64,000 bases of DNA from Echinicola shivajiensis (GTDB lineage Bacteria > Bacteroidota > Bacteroidia > Cytophagales > Cyclobacteriaceae), in NCBI RefSeq assembly GCF_018642165.1, contig NZ_JAHHZM010000021.1:23964-87963 (forward strand), given 5' to 3'. The notes beneath the pieces are model-generated. The model saw nothing but the letters and a program-made list of their open reading frames with translations, was not told the origin of the DNA and ran no database searches. The number at the start of each line of letters is the position of its first letter. The stretch's first letter is position 1. The translations under genes were made by a program, and so were the position numbers. Below are positions 1 through 9,080 of the stretch, piece by piece.

Positions 1-1
1 G

Positions 2-817
2 GTGGACAGCTCCTATGTAGCTGCCTGTAATGCACAAGGAGCTTATCCATTGGCTTATTTTCCGCATAACCAACATTTTCTAGCAGGAACGGCGACCTTG
101 GAAGGAAACAGTAAATGGGCAATTTATGCTGCTGATGAGGTAGCTAAGAATGCCAATTTGCAATTGATGAAGGAACCAGGTTGGGGCACTATTCAGCATT
201 ATTATTCTATCCCCTTTTATGTATATGTGAAGTTTGGCAAATGGGATGAAATCCTAAAAATGGAAAACAAAGTGTCTGAATTGGATTATCCTCAGGCAGT
301 TTTACATTACGCCAGAGGAATGGCTTTTTTGAGAAAAGGAAATATTGATCAGGCCAAAAATGAATTGGATTTGCTTTCAAAAATTGCGGCTGATGAATCA
401 CTCAAAGAGATTACCATCTGGGATATCAACACTGTACATGAACTATTGCAAATCGCCGAAAGAGTGTTAAAAGCGGAAATTCTCGCAAGTGAAAGTAATT
501 TTGAAGAGAGTATTGCTTTGCTGGAAGAGGCTGTAAAAATTGAGGATAGCTTAAGTTATAACGAACCACCGGATTGGTTTTTTTCCGTTAGGCACCATTT
601 AGGCGCTGTACAGTTGGAAGCTGGGAATTACCAAGATGCGGTCATTACCTATAATGAGGACCTCTTACTTTTTCCTAAAAATGGCTGGGCATTAAAGGGG
701 CTTAGTATAGCTTATGCTAAGCTTGGCGATGAAAATAACTTAGATATAAGCGAAAAGGCTTTTGAAAAGGCTTGGTCAACAGCCGATATTGAACTAAGTG
801 CTTCAATTATCAAATAG
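2..817 (+). CDS. TPR-repeat protein, 5' end outside the window
   Basis: The reading frame is open from the left edge, so the N-terminus is missing and the GTG at position 2 is not a credible start. The visible 271 residues are almost wholly helical, with paired-helix repeats typical of tetratricopeptide repeats: the A-x-x-Y-x-x-A/G-x-x-x-x-A pattern is clear near residues 95-130 and 205-245, the latter containing G-N-Y-Q-D-A. The first residues (Y-F-P-H-N-x-H-F) resemble the C-terminal half of large tetratricopeptide proteins found beside catalytic or transport domains, so the full protein could be considerably longer. TPRs mediate protein-protein contacts; no substrate can be inferred. The TAG stop is followed by about 220 bp without a convincing gene. 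Confidence 0.7.
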   Translation: MDSSYVAACNAQGAYPLAYFPHNQHFLAGTATLEGNSKWAIYAADEVAKNANLQLMKEPGWGTIQHYYSIPFYVYVKFGKWDEILKMENKVSELDYPQAVLHYARGMAFLRKGNIDQAKNELDLLSKIAADESLKEITIWDINTVHELLQIAERVLKAEILASESNFEESIALLEEAVKIEDSLSYNEPPDWFFSVRHHLGAVQLEAGNYQDAVITYNEDLLLFPKNGWALKGLSIAYAKLGDENNLDISEKAFEKAWSTADIELSASIIK

Positions 818-1036
818 CGGGTTATCGATAAGTGACTTCTTTTGTTTTACTCGTTGATTCATTTCTATTTAGAGTAAAGTGGATCAGTCATGAAGGATAT
901 TGTCTCAGTTCTATTCCTTACACAAAAGTACATTTTGAAAAACACTTTCCTATTCTGTATATTGACAGAATTTTAATTCTTATTTTCAGAAAGATCAAGA
1001 ATATTTACTGTGTAATCACTACAAAAGAAAGTTGTT

Positions 1037-2140
1037 TTGAATGGAAAGATAGAGACTTCGAATCGGATACAGTCCATTGATGCCTTAAGGGGCTTTGATA
1101 TGTTGATTATTATTTTTGCGGACCGATTTTTTTATTCTCTTCACAGAGGAGTAGGCAGTCCGTTTACTGAATTCCTGGCCAGGCAATTCGAACATCCTGA
1201 ATGGTTTGGGTCCACCTTTTACGATATAGTTATGCCGCTATTCCTTTTTGTGGTTGGAGCTGTTATTCCTTTTTCGCTTTCGGAGAGGTTTCAGGAAAAT
1301 AACAGTAGATCCTCTATTTATAAGAAACTCATCAAAAGATTTGTGATCCTTTTTATTCTGGGTTGGATAGTTCAAGGAAATCTTTTGGAACTGGACCTGA
1401 ACAGGTTCCATGTTTTCAGTAATACCTTACAGGCAATTGCAGTTGGTTATATTTTCTCTAGTCTAGCTTATATACATCTTAAAAAGAAGGTTAGGTACTC
1501 TCTCTTCATTGGCTGTCTAGTAATCTATGCTTTGATACTAAGCCTACCTACGGTTCCTGAAATTGGCCGAAGTTCTTTACTTCCGGATCGGAGTTATGCC
1601 CTATATTTTGATCATTTGATATTAGGAAGATTTGATGATGGAACCCAATATACCTGGCTACTCAGTGGCTTTGGTTTTGTGGCGACCACCTTATCGGGCT
1701 TATTTGCTGGAGAATTGATAAAGTCCAATATGCCAAGAATAAAAGTTAGCCAGATATTAGCCATAGCAGGTATAGTTTTCTTGACGATAGGGCTTATATG
1801 GGGAATTTGGCATCCTATAGTAAAAAAACTTTGGACAAGCTCGTTTGTGCTGGCCTCCTCTGGAGTATGTTATCTTTTGTTGTCTTTGTTCTATTGGATC
1901 ATAGATGTTAGGGGAATCAGCAAATGGGCATTTCCTTTGAAAGTAATTGGGATGAATGCCATTACGGCTTATGTCCTCTCACATATAATCAGTTTTCCTA
2001 AAATCGCTGGCTTCGTCCTATTCGGTCTGGAAAAGTTTGTAGGTGATTATTATGGAGTGCTCACATCCATTGGGGGATTTGGGATTTTGTATTGGCTTTT
2101 ATGGTATATGTATAAAAACAAGACCTTTGTAAAGATATGA
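1037..2140 (+). CDS. DUF5009 / heparan-alpha-glucosaminide N-acetyltransferase-like membrane protein
   Basis: This 367-aa polytopic membrane protein has the family signature at the N-terminus: R-I-Q-S-I-D-A-L-R-G-F-D (residues 10-21), then an amphipathic stretch and F-Y-D-I-V-M-P-L-F-L-F-V-V-G near residues 62-75. These are characteristic of the DUF5009/HGSNAT-like acyltransferase family, which uses acyl-CoA on the cytoplasmic side to acylate sugars across the membrane. About ten hydrophobic segments are visible. An in-frame TAA at 1013 leaves no upstream ATG, so TTG at 1037 preceded by AAAGAAAG is the only reasonable start that keeps the signature. The sugar substrate is unknown. It stands alone between the TPR gene and the haem-binding gene. 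Confidence 0.8.
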   Translation: MNGKIETSNRIQSIDALRGFDMLIIIFADRFFYSLHRGVGSPFTEFLARQFEHPEWFGSTFYDIVMPLFLFVVGAVIPFSLSERFQENNSRSSIYKKLIKRFVILFILGWIVQGNLLELDLNRFHVFSNTLQAIAVGYIFSSLAYIHLKKKVRYSLFIGCLVIYALILSLPTVPEIGRSSLLPDRSYALYFDHLILGRFDDGTQYTWLLSGFGFVATTLSGLFAGELIKSNMPRIKVSQILAIAGIVFLTIGLIWGIWHPIVKKLWTSSFVLASSGVCYLLLSLFYWIIDVRGISKWAFPLKVIGMNAITAYVLSHIISFPKIAGFVLFGLEKFVGDYYGVLTSIGGFGILYWLLWYMYKNKTFVKI

Positions 2141-2285
2141 TAACTGGCATTTATTCACTCCCAAAGAAAGATTTAGCCGTTCTTAAAATTGATCTAAATA
2201 AATGCACCTATAGTTTACCAATTGACTTTTCGTTTATCTATATTTATGGGTTTATAAATCCGAGTAATCACAAATCTTTAATAAA

Positions 2286-2801
2286 ATGATCAAGAAAATT
2301 CTTTTAGGGCTTTTAGCAGGCCTCGTTATTATTCAGTTTATCAAGCCGGAAAAAAACATTTCCAATGCCCAGCCTGCACCTATGAGTGAAGATTATGCCA
2401 TCCCGGAAAATGTACAAGGCATACTAAATAAGGCCTGTAATGATTGCCATTCGAATGCCACAGAATACCCTTGGTATTCAAATATCCAACCGGTAGCTTG
2501 GTGGTTGGATGGCCATATTAAAGATGGCAAAAGACATTTGAATTTTGACGACTTTACCAACTTGCCATTGGCCAGACAAAACCACAAATTGGAAGAGGTC
2601 ATTGAGGTAGTTGAAGAGGGTGAGATGCCTCTAAAATCCTATACGGCACTTGGACTGCATAGTGAAGCTAACTTAAGTCCCGATGAAAAAAGCACTTTGA
2701 TGAACTGGGCCAAATCACAAATGGCCATGCTTAAGGATAAGTATCCTGCAGACAGCTTAGTAATGAAGAGGAGACCAAGGCCTCAAGCAGAAAATCATTG
2801 A
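2286..2801 (+). CDS. Haem-binding domain protein (membrane-anchored, cytochrome c-like)
   Basis: The 171-aa product begins with a hydrophobic anchor (residues 3-18) and carries one c-type haem motif, C51-N-D-C54-H55, followed by S-N-x-T-x-Y-P-W-Y-S, the hallmark of the Bacteroidota 'haem-binding domain' family (Haem_bd). The soluble part would lie in the periplasm with covalently bound haem, and later methionines could supply the sixth ligand. The electron donor or acceptor is not evident from the neighbours. A strong hairpin terminator follows the stop by 10 bp. Confidence 0.85.
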   Translation: MIKKILLGLLAGLVIIQFIKPEKNISNAQPAPMSEDYAIPENVQGILNKACNDCHSNATEYPWYSNIQPVAWWLDGHIKDGKRHLNFDDFTNLPLARQNHKLEEVIEVVEEGEMPLKSYTALGLHSEANLSPDEKSTLMNWAKSQMAMLKDKYPADSLVMKRRPRPQAENH

Positions 2802-2811
2802 TTTATTCTAA

Positions 2812-2839
2812 GCAGCCAAGTAATCTTGGCTGCTTTTTT
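2812..2839 (+). terminator. Rho-independent terminator after the haem-binding gene
   Basis: A perfect 9-bp stem, GCAGCCAAG / CTTGGCTGC, with loop TAAT is followed by a run of six T. It directly follows the stop codon at 2801. Confidence 0.9.
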
Positions 2840-3002
2840 CGTTTTATGACATTCTATAAACTTCAGCTTTTACTAGTAAAGCCCTTCACTTTTAGCTACT
2901 TTGTAATTGAAAACTACATCTTTTTAAAAATAGATTTTTTCTATCTATCAGTTTTTACCGCATTCACCAAGTTAATTCTTTTCTCACCAAACAACCACAC
3001 CT

Positions 3003-6000
3003 ATGGAAACACTTGCCGTATCCTCACCGATGTCTATCAGCAACAATTTTAAACTTTCTGATCTTTTTGCAGATTTAAATTGCCCTGATATTGACAATTT
3101 TATTTTTGATGATGTTCAGCTTTCTCTTAGTGATAATAAGGTATCCTTCTCAGGGAAACTTCGAATGGATGGTGCTTTATCAGTTTTCAAGGAGTACCTT
3201 GGTACAGATGAGAGCATTTTACTAAGTGCCCAAATAAGCACTTCGAGTACCAATCTTCAGGAGCCTATCCAAGCTACAAATGCTGTTTTTACTTGTACAG
3301 TCCCTTTCTTCAAAGCAGTTTGCCAGGGAGTAACACTAAGCAAAGCTTTTTTTGAACTTGACCTTAACAAATCAGGTGACAGTTGGAATATCAGTCCTCA
3401 ACTTACCGGAGATTTTGATGTAGATAGCCTTACTGACAAATCTACTGGGGCCTTAGAACTTCATGTTCAACTATCCAATAAAACATTAATTTTAAATGCC
3501 TCAGCACAACAGTTGAAAGGTGTTTTTGGCATTGAAAATCTGAGCTTGGAAAAAGTAAATGTACATGGGATCTTAGGTACCAATGTAGCCTTTGACCTTA
3601 ATGCCTCACTTTTAGTAGGAAGCACAACATTTGATTTTGCTGGATTAATTTCGGAAGCTGCTGTAGGATTGGTGGCTGATGCCAATACATTCTCCTTGGA
3701 AGTATTGACTGGTCTCTTCAATGAAATTTCACCTGCAGGCCTTGGTACACCCGATTTTGATGTGGCTTTCAATAATAGCCACCTTTCTATGGCAAATGCT
3801 GATTGTACTATTGAGGGAAAATCCATTCCTCTGGGGCTTGCATTATCAAGCCAGGTCAAGGTGCATGGATATAGTTTCCAGACTACAGCGAATATCTCTA
3901 CCAATGGGATTGTTTTTGACGGAGAGTTAGGAGAGCTGAAGTTTGGTCCAGTGGGCCTGAAAAAAACCGATTTGGATTTTCAGCTGTATAAAAAGACTTT
4001 GCAAAAGCCCGCCAAGTTTGAAATAAAAGGGGAAGCAACCATCGAAGGACTGACCTTGGACTGCGGTGTTTATTTTGAAAAGAATACTACTTTCACCACT
4101 GTGCTCTATGCAATCGTTGATGCCCAGAGTTTTACTTTCTCCAAAATATTCCCGAGCGCCCAAGGGACATTTATCAACAAACTCAGCTTTTCTAAGCTTG
4201 GGTTTATCTATGCCTCTGCTGCATGCCAAACCAAAAATGAAGGTTTTGATTTTGATGTGCAAGCTGGATTGCAACTCATGGGTATCTTGGAAGAAATTCC
4301 TGGGCTATCGGACTTAACTGGGACGAAGCATATCGGATTGGAACTGGCAGCACATTTTGGAAGTGTTACGGATATCATTATTGATATGCCTGACACACGT
4401 TTGAATCTGGGACATTCAGTTACCTGTGACCCTATGAAGCTTCAAATCAATTTGCTTCCTGAACCTGCTTTGGTAGCTGTTTTTGGTATGGATATCAGCA
4501 TTCCTAACCAAGATACGCCTTTACATTTTGATATGTCCATTTCATTGGATGAATTGGAAGCGAAGGGGGCTGTGACCATGAAGAATTATTGGAAAGATCC
4601 ATTTGGTATTCAAGGTGTTAAAATCGGTCCAGCACTAGCCGTGCAATTGGGGATAATTTATGAGCAATTTGTTAGTACAGGAATACCTTCAGAATTTGGA
4701 ATTGCAGGTGGTTTGGAAATTGCCGATACCACGGTAAATATGGCGGTGGCCATTTCTGAAAATCCCACGGAAGAAATTTTGTCCGGAGAGCTGGATAATC
4801 TGGATCCAGCCCAATTATTAAGCTTTGCCGCTCAACTATTCAATATCAAGGTGCAGCACATTCCTGATTTCTTTGATATCAAAACCTTAAAACTCTATTG
4901 TGCACCTGCTGGAGGGACTATCGGTACCATTACTTATCAGCCGGGATTCAGCTTCTCAGGAGATATAGTGATTGCTGGCGAAGAAATCTCCATATATACC
5001 AGGATTTCAGATTCGGGAATTGAAGGGGCAGGACATATCGATAAACTTAGCTTCGGGCCTTTGAAGATCAGTGGAGAGAAGGGAAAAGACGCCAGCTTCA
5101 CTTTGGAAATCAGCCCCGAGAAGCAAGCTGCTTCAATTGATGGTTGCTTTTCCTTTTTGGGCATTGAAGAGGGGCTTTTTGCCAGTATTTCTGATCAAGG
5201 CATTTCATTTAAATTCGAGCAGGATTTCACAAAAGCCCTGCAGTTTGAAATCCAAGGAAATAGTTCTGGAGAATTGACTGATCCTGAATCATTGGATTTT
5301 GCCCTGTCTGGAGCTATGAATAATCATATCACAGATTATTTGAAAACCACAGTGGAGGCAAAGATCAATCAGGCACTGAGTCAAACGGAATCCAGTATTG
5401 ATGCCGCTGAAAAAAAGGTTGATAATGCAGAAAAGGCTTATAAGGCTGTTTATAATAATGCTGAAGACAAATTGACCAAAGCCCAGGCGGCCGCAGATGC
5501 TGAATTGAAGAAATTAACCGGTGCGCTCAAACAGGCAAAATCAGATGGTAGTACTTCCATAAATGCTGCCCAGCAGAAAGTAAATGCTGCCAAAGCCAGT
5601 TATGATAAGGCATTTACCGATGCCCAAAATGCTGTCAATGCTGCTGAAAAGAAATATGATAATGGTGTAAATGCTGCTCAAAAGTCTTTGGATGCTGCCC
5701 AAAGAACCTATAATAATGGTATCTCGCAGGCGCAAAAATCGGTCAATACTGCCGAAAAAAAATATAACAACAGTATAGGTTCAGCCAAAAGGGCTGTAGA
5801 AAGTGCCAAGAAGAAGGTTAAATCTCTTGATCATTGGTATTCAAAGCCCGCATATTATGCGGCCAAGTTGGCCTTGGAAGCAGCAGAAAAAGTTCTGGAG
5901 GGTATTCAGTATGGAGCGGACTATACGGCTTTTGAAGCAGCTAAGCAGGCCTTGAACATAGCAAAGACTGGGGCTAATTATACGGCCTTCCAAGCTGCCA

Positions 6001-6563
6001 AGACAGCCTTGAATGTGGCCAAAACTGGGGTGAACTATACCGCTTTTGAAAGCGCAAAAGCTACACTTTCCGCCGTGAAGAATGGAGGGGATTATACAGC
6101 TTGGCAAGCAGCATTGAAGTCCCTAAGTGCGGCGAAAACAGCAGCGAATATTGCTATAAGTGCTGCCAGCAAAGCTTTGAATAATATAGGGTCCACTGAA
6201 GCTTATATAGCTTTGGAGGCAGCAAAGGCTGCATTAAAAATCGTTGAGACGGGATCTGAAGCTGTTGCTTTCAATGAGGCAAAAGCAGCCCTTGAGGCAG
6301 CTAAATTAGGTAGTGAAGGAGTGCTTAAGCTGAGTGCCTATATCGCTCAACATTCAGGCGATTTGATCGATGTTAAATCATTTACTTTTAGCGGAAGTCT
6401 TAAAGCTATAGAAAAAGGAGACCTATTTAAGGCTGATTTGAAATTAAATTTATTAGGGAAGCCTTATGATTTTGATATGGATTTCAATGTTAAAAAAGTA
6501 GGAGACTTTATTGACCAATTGTTCACTAATGCCTTCAGTGAGCTTAAAAAGATTGTCAGCTAA
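3003..6563 (+). CDS. Large repetitive beta-rich protein with Ala/Lys-rich helical C-terminal region
   Basis: I do not recognise this 1186-aa family. Residues 1 to about 780 look beta-rich and repetitive: modules of 50-90 residues end in phrases such as F-G-P-V-G-L-K-K and S-F-G-P-L-K-I-S, with many alternating hydrophobic strands and few charged clusters. Residues about 785-1105 switch to low-complexity Ala/Lys/Asn helices. They start with roughly 14-residue units (A-A-E-K-K-Y-x-N-G) and continue with four 19-residue units built on Y-T-A-F-x-A-A-K-x-A-L. Residues 1120-1186 return to beta. No signal peptide or membrane anchor is visible, so the protein may be cytoplasmic or secreted by an unrecognised route. 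The start ATG has no clear ribosome-binding site. It is a single gene in the sense direction, facing a convergent cyclase gene 34 bp away. Confidence 0.75.
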   Translation: METLAVSSPMSISNNFKLSDLFADLNCPDIDNFIFDDVQLSLSDNKVSFSGKLRMDGALSVFKEYLGTDESILLSAQISTSSTNLQEPIQATNAVFTCTVPFFKAVCQGVTLSKAFFELDLNKSGDSWNISPQLTGDFDVDSLTDKSTGALELHVQLSNKTLILNASAQQLKGVFGIENLSLEKVNVHGILGTNVAFDLNASLLVGSTTFDFAGLISEAAVGLVADANTFSLEVLTGLFNEISPAGLGTPDFDVAFNNSHLSMANADCTIEGKSIPLGLALSSQVKVHGYSFQTTANISTNGIVFDGELGELKFGPVGLKKTDLDFQLYKKTLQKPAKFEIKGEATIEGLTLDCGVYFEKNTTFTTVLYAIVDAQSFTFSKIFPSAQGTFINKLSFSKLGFIYASAACQTKNEGFDFDVQAGLQLMGILEEIPGLSDLTGTKHIGLELAAHFGSVTDIIIDMPDTRLNLGHSVTCDPMKLQINLLPEPALVAVFGMDISIPNQDTPLHFDMSISLDELEAKGAVTMKNYWKDPFGIQGVKIGPALAVQLGIIYEQFVSTGIPSEFGIAGGLEIADTTVNMAVAISENPTEEILSGELDNLDPAQLLSFAAQLFNIKVQHIPDFFDIKTLKLYCAPAGGTIGTITYQPGFSFSGDIVIAGEEISIYTRISDSGIEGAGHIDKLSFGPLKISGEKGKDASFTLEISPEKQAASIDGCFSFLGIEEGLFASISDQGISFKFEQDFTKALQFEIQGNSSGELTDPESLDFALSGAMNNHITDYLKTTVEAKINQALSQTESSIDAAEKKVDNAEKAYKAVYNNAEDKLTKAQAAADAELKKLTGALKQAKSDGSTSINAAQQKVNAAKASYDKAFTDAQNAVNAAEKKYDNGVNAAQKSLDAAQRTYNNGISQAQKSVNTAEKKYNNSIGSAKRAVESAKKKVKSLDHWYSKPAYYAAKLALEAAEKVLEGIQYGADYTAFEAAKQALNIAKTGANYTAFQAAKTALNVAKTGVNYTAFESAKATLSAVKNGGDYTAWQAALKSLSAAKTAANIAISAASKALNNIGSTEAYIALEAAKAALKIVETGSEAVAFNEAKAALEAAKLGSEGVLKLSAYIAQHSGDLIDVKSFTFSGSLKAIEKGDLFKADLKLNLLGKPYDFDMDFNVKKVGDFIDQLFTNAFSELKKIVS

Positions 6564-6597
6564 TCATTTGGAAAGCTATGGTTTTGAGGAATGCCGC

Positions 6598-7923
6598 TTA
6601 ATCATAGCTTTCTTTCATTAAGGCTGTTACCATATCAATGGCATTTTCCCAGGCCTTTTGAATGTTCTCATTATGCGATTCACCAAGTTCTTCTTTAATG
6701 GCCTCCAGCATCACTTCCCGGAGAATTGGATAATATTCCTTTTTTACTCCATAACGAATATGTTGTTTTCCCAATTTGTGGAGGCCCATTTTCAAATGTT
6801 CAGGGCGGCTCAGTGAATAAATTATTCCACTCAGCATATGGGTAAGCATCCGGCCCTGCTCAAGCATGTTTTTTTTGAACAGCTGTTGAACACTTGGGGC
6901 TTTGATAAACAGTTTATCATAAAAACGTTGGGCAAAACCGTCTTCATTTTTTAGCAATAGGTCCAATGAAGCCTGTACTTCCAGGTTGGTGTCAAAATGG
7001 GCAAAGCCCCTCATCTCAAAAAGCTCAAATTCCTCTTGTTTGCCTTTTAAACTTACCTTGGTGGTCTTGCCGATTTTGACCGTGTTTTTAGGCAGATTTT
7101 CCATAAACACCTTTGATACCAACAGCTTAGTGCCCAGTTCCTTATTTTGGTTTTGGATCCTGCTGGCGACATTTACTGGGTCTCCCAAAACGGTAAACTG
7201 CTTATGTTTGGGATGACCTAAATTCCCTACAAACGCATGTCCAAAATGGATTCCTATTCCCACCTGAAAAACAGTAGAAAAATCCTTCAGTTCCATTTTG
7301 TTTAACCGTTCCACTGCATAGAGCATACCCAATCCCGCCCTTAATGCATCCAAACATATTTTATCCGTATCACCACCTCCTGTGCCAAAAAGACCGATAA
7401 TTTCATCACCTGCATATTGGTAGATAATCCCGTCATTCATCAAAATGGGATCTCCCAGAATGGTGAAAAAGCGGTTTAACATATGGGCAAGGTCAAAATT
7501 GGTATGTTGGGAAGCAATGGACGTAAAGTCCCGCATATCGCAAAATAAAATCGCCAAAGACCGCTCCTCCCCAACATCTTCAGGCAAAGTTTCTAACTGC
7601 AGTTTGCTGATTTCTGCACTGGTCCAAACCAAGCGCTGAATAGTTGCATCTCCATGGACCTTGGCTTGGCAGGCCAACCTGATGGAAGGGTCCCAGTTCC
7701 GGATTCTTGAAACTTTTTGCTCCCAATGGTCAGGAGGGGATAGATGTTGCATCCCATCGATCACCCTAATTCTACAAGTGGTACACCTTCCGTTTCCACC
7801 ACATTCATGTAAATGAGGAATTTTATTGGCAATAGAAACTTCAAGTATATTTTCAAAGTCTTCCTGAAGCTCTATCTCCCTGTTGATTCCAACATATTTT
7901 AGTTTAGGCGCTGATTTGGGCAT
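6598..7923 (-). CDS. Ferredoxin - class III nucleotide cyclase - globin fusion
   Basis: Three domains are visible in 441 aa. Residues 1-100 are a plant-type [2Fe-2S] ferredoxin with cluster cysteines C41, C47, C50 and C85 (C-x5-C-x2-C-x34-C). Residues about 122-290 are a class III adenylate/guanylate cyclase: metal-binding D129 in F-C-D-M-R-D-F-T and D173 in A-G-D-E-I-I-G, and transition-state N251 and R255 in N-V-A-S-R. The usual purine-selecting Lys is Q169, and its partner is T244, as in many class IIIb enzymes. Residues about 305-440 fit a globin, with candidate proximal His H388 in L-G-K-Q-H-I-R-Y-G-V. No transmembrane segment is present. The architecture suggests a soluble cyclase controlled by redox state and by oxygen or another haem ligand; cyclic nucleotide identity is open because of Q169. 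It is monocistronic and convergent with the preceding gene. Confidence 0.88.
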   Translation of the reverse strand: MPKSAPKLKYVGINREIELQEDFENILEVSIANKIPHLHECGGNGRCTTCRIRVIDGMQHLSPPDHWEQKVSRIRNWDPSIRLACQAKVHGDATIQRLVWTSAEISKLQLETLPEDVGEERSLAILFCDMRDFTSIASQHTNFDLAHMLNRFFTILGDPILMNDGIIYQYAGDEIIGLFGTGGGDTDKICLDALRAGLGMLYAVERLNKMELKDFSTVFQVGIGIHFGHAFVGNLGHPKHKQFTVLGDPVNVASRIQNQNKELGTKLLVSKVFMENLPKNTVKIGKTTKVSLKGKQEEFELFEMRGFAHFDTNLEVQASLDLLLKNEDGFAQRFYDKLFIKAPSVQQLFKKNMLEQGRMLTHMLSGIIYSLSRPEHLKMGLHKLGKQHIRYGVKKEYYPILREVMLEAIKEELGESHNENIQKAWENAIDMVTALMKESYD

Positions 7924-8160
7924 GATGAAGAAAAGAGGTTAATACCTAATTAATATACTAAATACCGGACACAATATATTGATTACTATGGTTTTATGTG
8001 GTGAAAAATGATAGCGGTTAATAGCTGTTGTTCATTTTATTTATCCATGGAATTAAAAAAACAAAAAATCACTAGGGTTCGAAGCAAAAAATGTTTGAAA
8101 TGTTTAAATTGATCGGCCAGTCGTTTGCTCTTATATCATTCATTTTTAAGCCTGATACAC

Positions 8161-8772
8161 ATGTCAGAAAACTTATTCACTTTTGCTTTATCGGTATTCA
8201 CAGGCTTTTTTGCAATCATGAATCCCATTGCAAACACGCCCATATTTCTGGGAATGGTGGATGGGGAAAGTGAGGATGACAAACGTAAAATTGCGAAAAC
8301 AGCTACTTTGACTGCTTTTATCATTGTGCTTGCTTTTGTAATTTTAGGTAAATTTATTTTTGAACTCTTTGGGTTGACCATCCCTGCCTTCAAAATCACA
8401 GGAGGGATATTAATATTTTTTGTGGGTTTTGAAATGTTACAATCTCGGAAATCAAAAATTCATGGACCAAAGGAGCAGGATTTTGATGATAGTGTAGCCA
8501 TATCACCCTTGGCCATTCCGATTTTGGCTGGGCCAGGAACCATTGTCACTGCCATGAACTATGTGACCAATGCGGATTATGTTAAAATTCTGATCGTTAT
8601 CCTGATATTTGGTCTGATGGTTTTTATCACCTATTTAACCTTTTCAGCCGCTGAGAAAATTGTTAAAAAAGTGGGCAAAAACTTTATCGAAGTAATCGGG
8701 AAATTAATGGGGCTGATCCTGGCTATTATTGGCACGGGCATGGTTATCAATGGGATAAAACTTGCTTTTTAA
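8161..8772 (+). CDS. MarC family (UPF0056) integral membrane protein
   Basis: This 203-aa protein has six hydrophobic segments and the family hallmarks F-F-A-I-M-N-P-I-A-N-x-P-I-F near residues 13-26, and A-I-P-I-L-A-G-P-G-T-I near 115-130. An upstream in-frame ATG at 8125 would add twelve residues that do not belong to the family, so ATG at 8161 is preferred. MarC-like proteins are inner-membrane proteins of uncertain function; the old link to multiple antibiotic resistance is not supported for the family. The gene is monocistronic. Confidence 0.9.
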   Translation: MSENLFTFALSVFTGFFAIMNPIANTPIFLGMVDGESEDDKRKIAKTATLTAFIIVLAFVILGKFIFELFGLTIPAFKITGGILIFFVGFEMLQSRKSKIHGPKEQDFDDSVAISPLAIPILAGPGTIVTAMNYVTNADYVKILIVILIFGLMVFITYLTFSAAEKIVKKVGKNFIEVIGKLMGLILAIIGTGMVINGIKLAF

Positions 8773-8806
8773 TACTCTTATGAGATATCCTAACTGTAGG
8801 ATGCTG

Positions 8807-9028
8807 CTATCTCTTTTTCAGGAGCTCAAGGTATAATGCTTCTACTTTTTCCCTGGCCCAAGGCGTCCTTCTTAAAAATTTCAGGCTGCTTTTAATGCTA
8901 GGGTCATTGATAAAACAATTTATTCGCACTTTTTCGCCCAGGTTTTCCCAGCCGTAATATTTTACCAAAACAGTGACAATTTGCTCAAGTTTAACCCCAT
9001 GCATAGGATTATTTGGTTGTTCTTCCAT
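8807..9028 (-). CDS. VF530 / DUF2132 family small protein
   Basis: The 73-aa protein matches the compact helical VF530 (DUF2132) fold: N-P-x-H-G-V-K-L-E-x-I-V near the start, then Y-G-W-E-x-[23 protein letters not shown] and V-E-x-L-Y. The full length is typical. The family has a known structure and a suggested DNA-binding role, but no firm function. It is divergent from the helicase gene. Confidence 0.9.
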   Translation of the reverse strand: MEEQPNNPMHGVKLEQIVTVLVKYYGWENLGEKVRINCFINDPSIKSSLKFLRRTPWAREKVEALYLELLKKR

Positions 9029-9068
9029 TGAATAGACATATTTTACTAATTTATAAAGATACTTGAAT

Positions 9069-9076
9069 TACCTTTG
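9069..9076 (+). promoter_or_regulatory. Bacteroidota -7 promoter element (TACCTTTG)
   Basis: An exact match to TAnnTTTG ends 4 bp before the ATG at 9081. The expected start of transcription falls on or next to that ATG, so the helicase mRNA should be leaderless or nearly so. This also argues against the in-frame TTG at 9063, which lies upstream of the promoter core. Confidence 0.6.
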
Positions 9077-9080
9077 CCCC

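Noticed and set aside
832..1080. Open frame of 82 codons between the TPR and DUF5009 genes
   Set aside because: It overlaps the well-supported start of the DUF5009 gene and has no family-like features; the residue pattern looks like translated AT-rich spacer.
5541..6107. Minus-strand frames opposite the Ala/Lys-rich repeats of the 1186-aa protein
   Set aside because: They are shadows caused by the repetitive codons on the coding strand.
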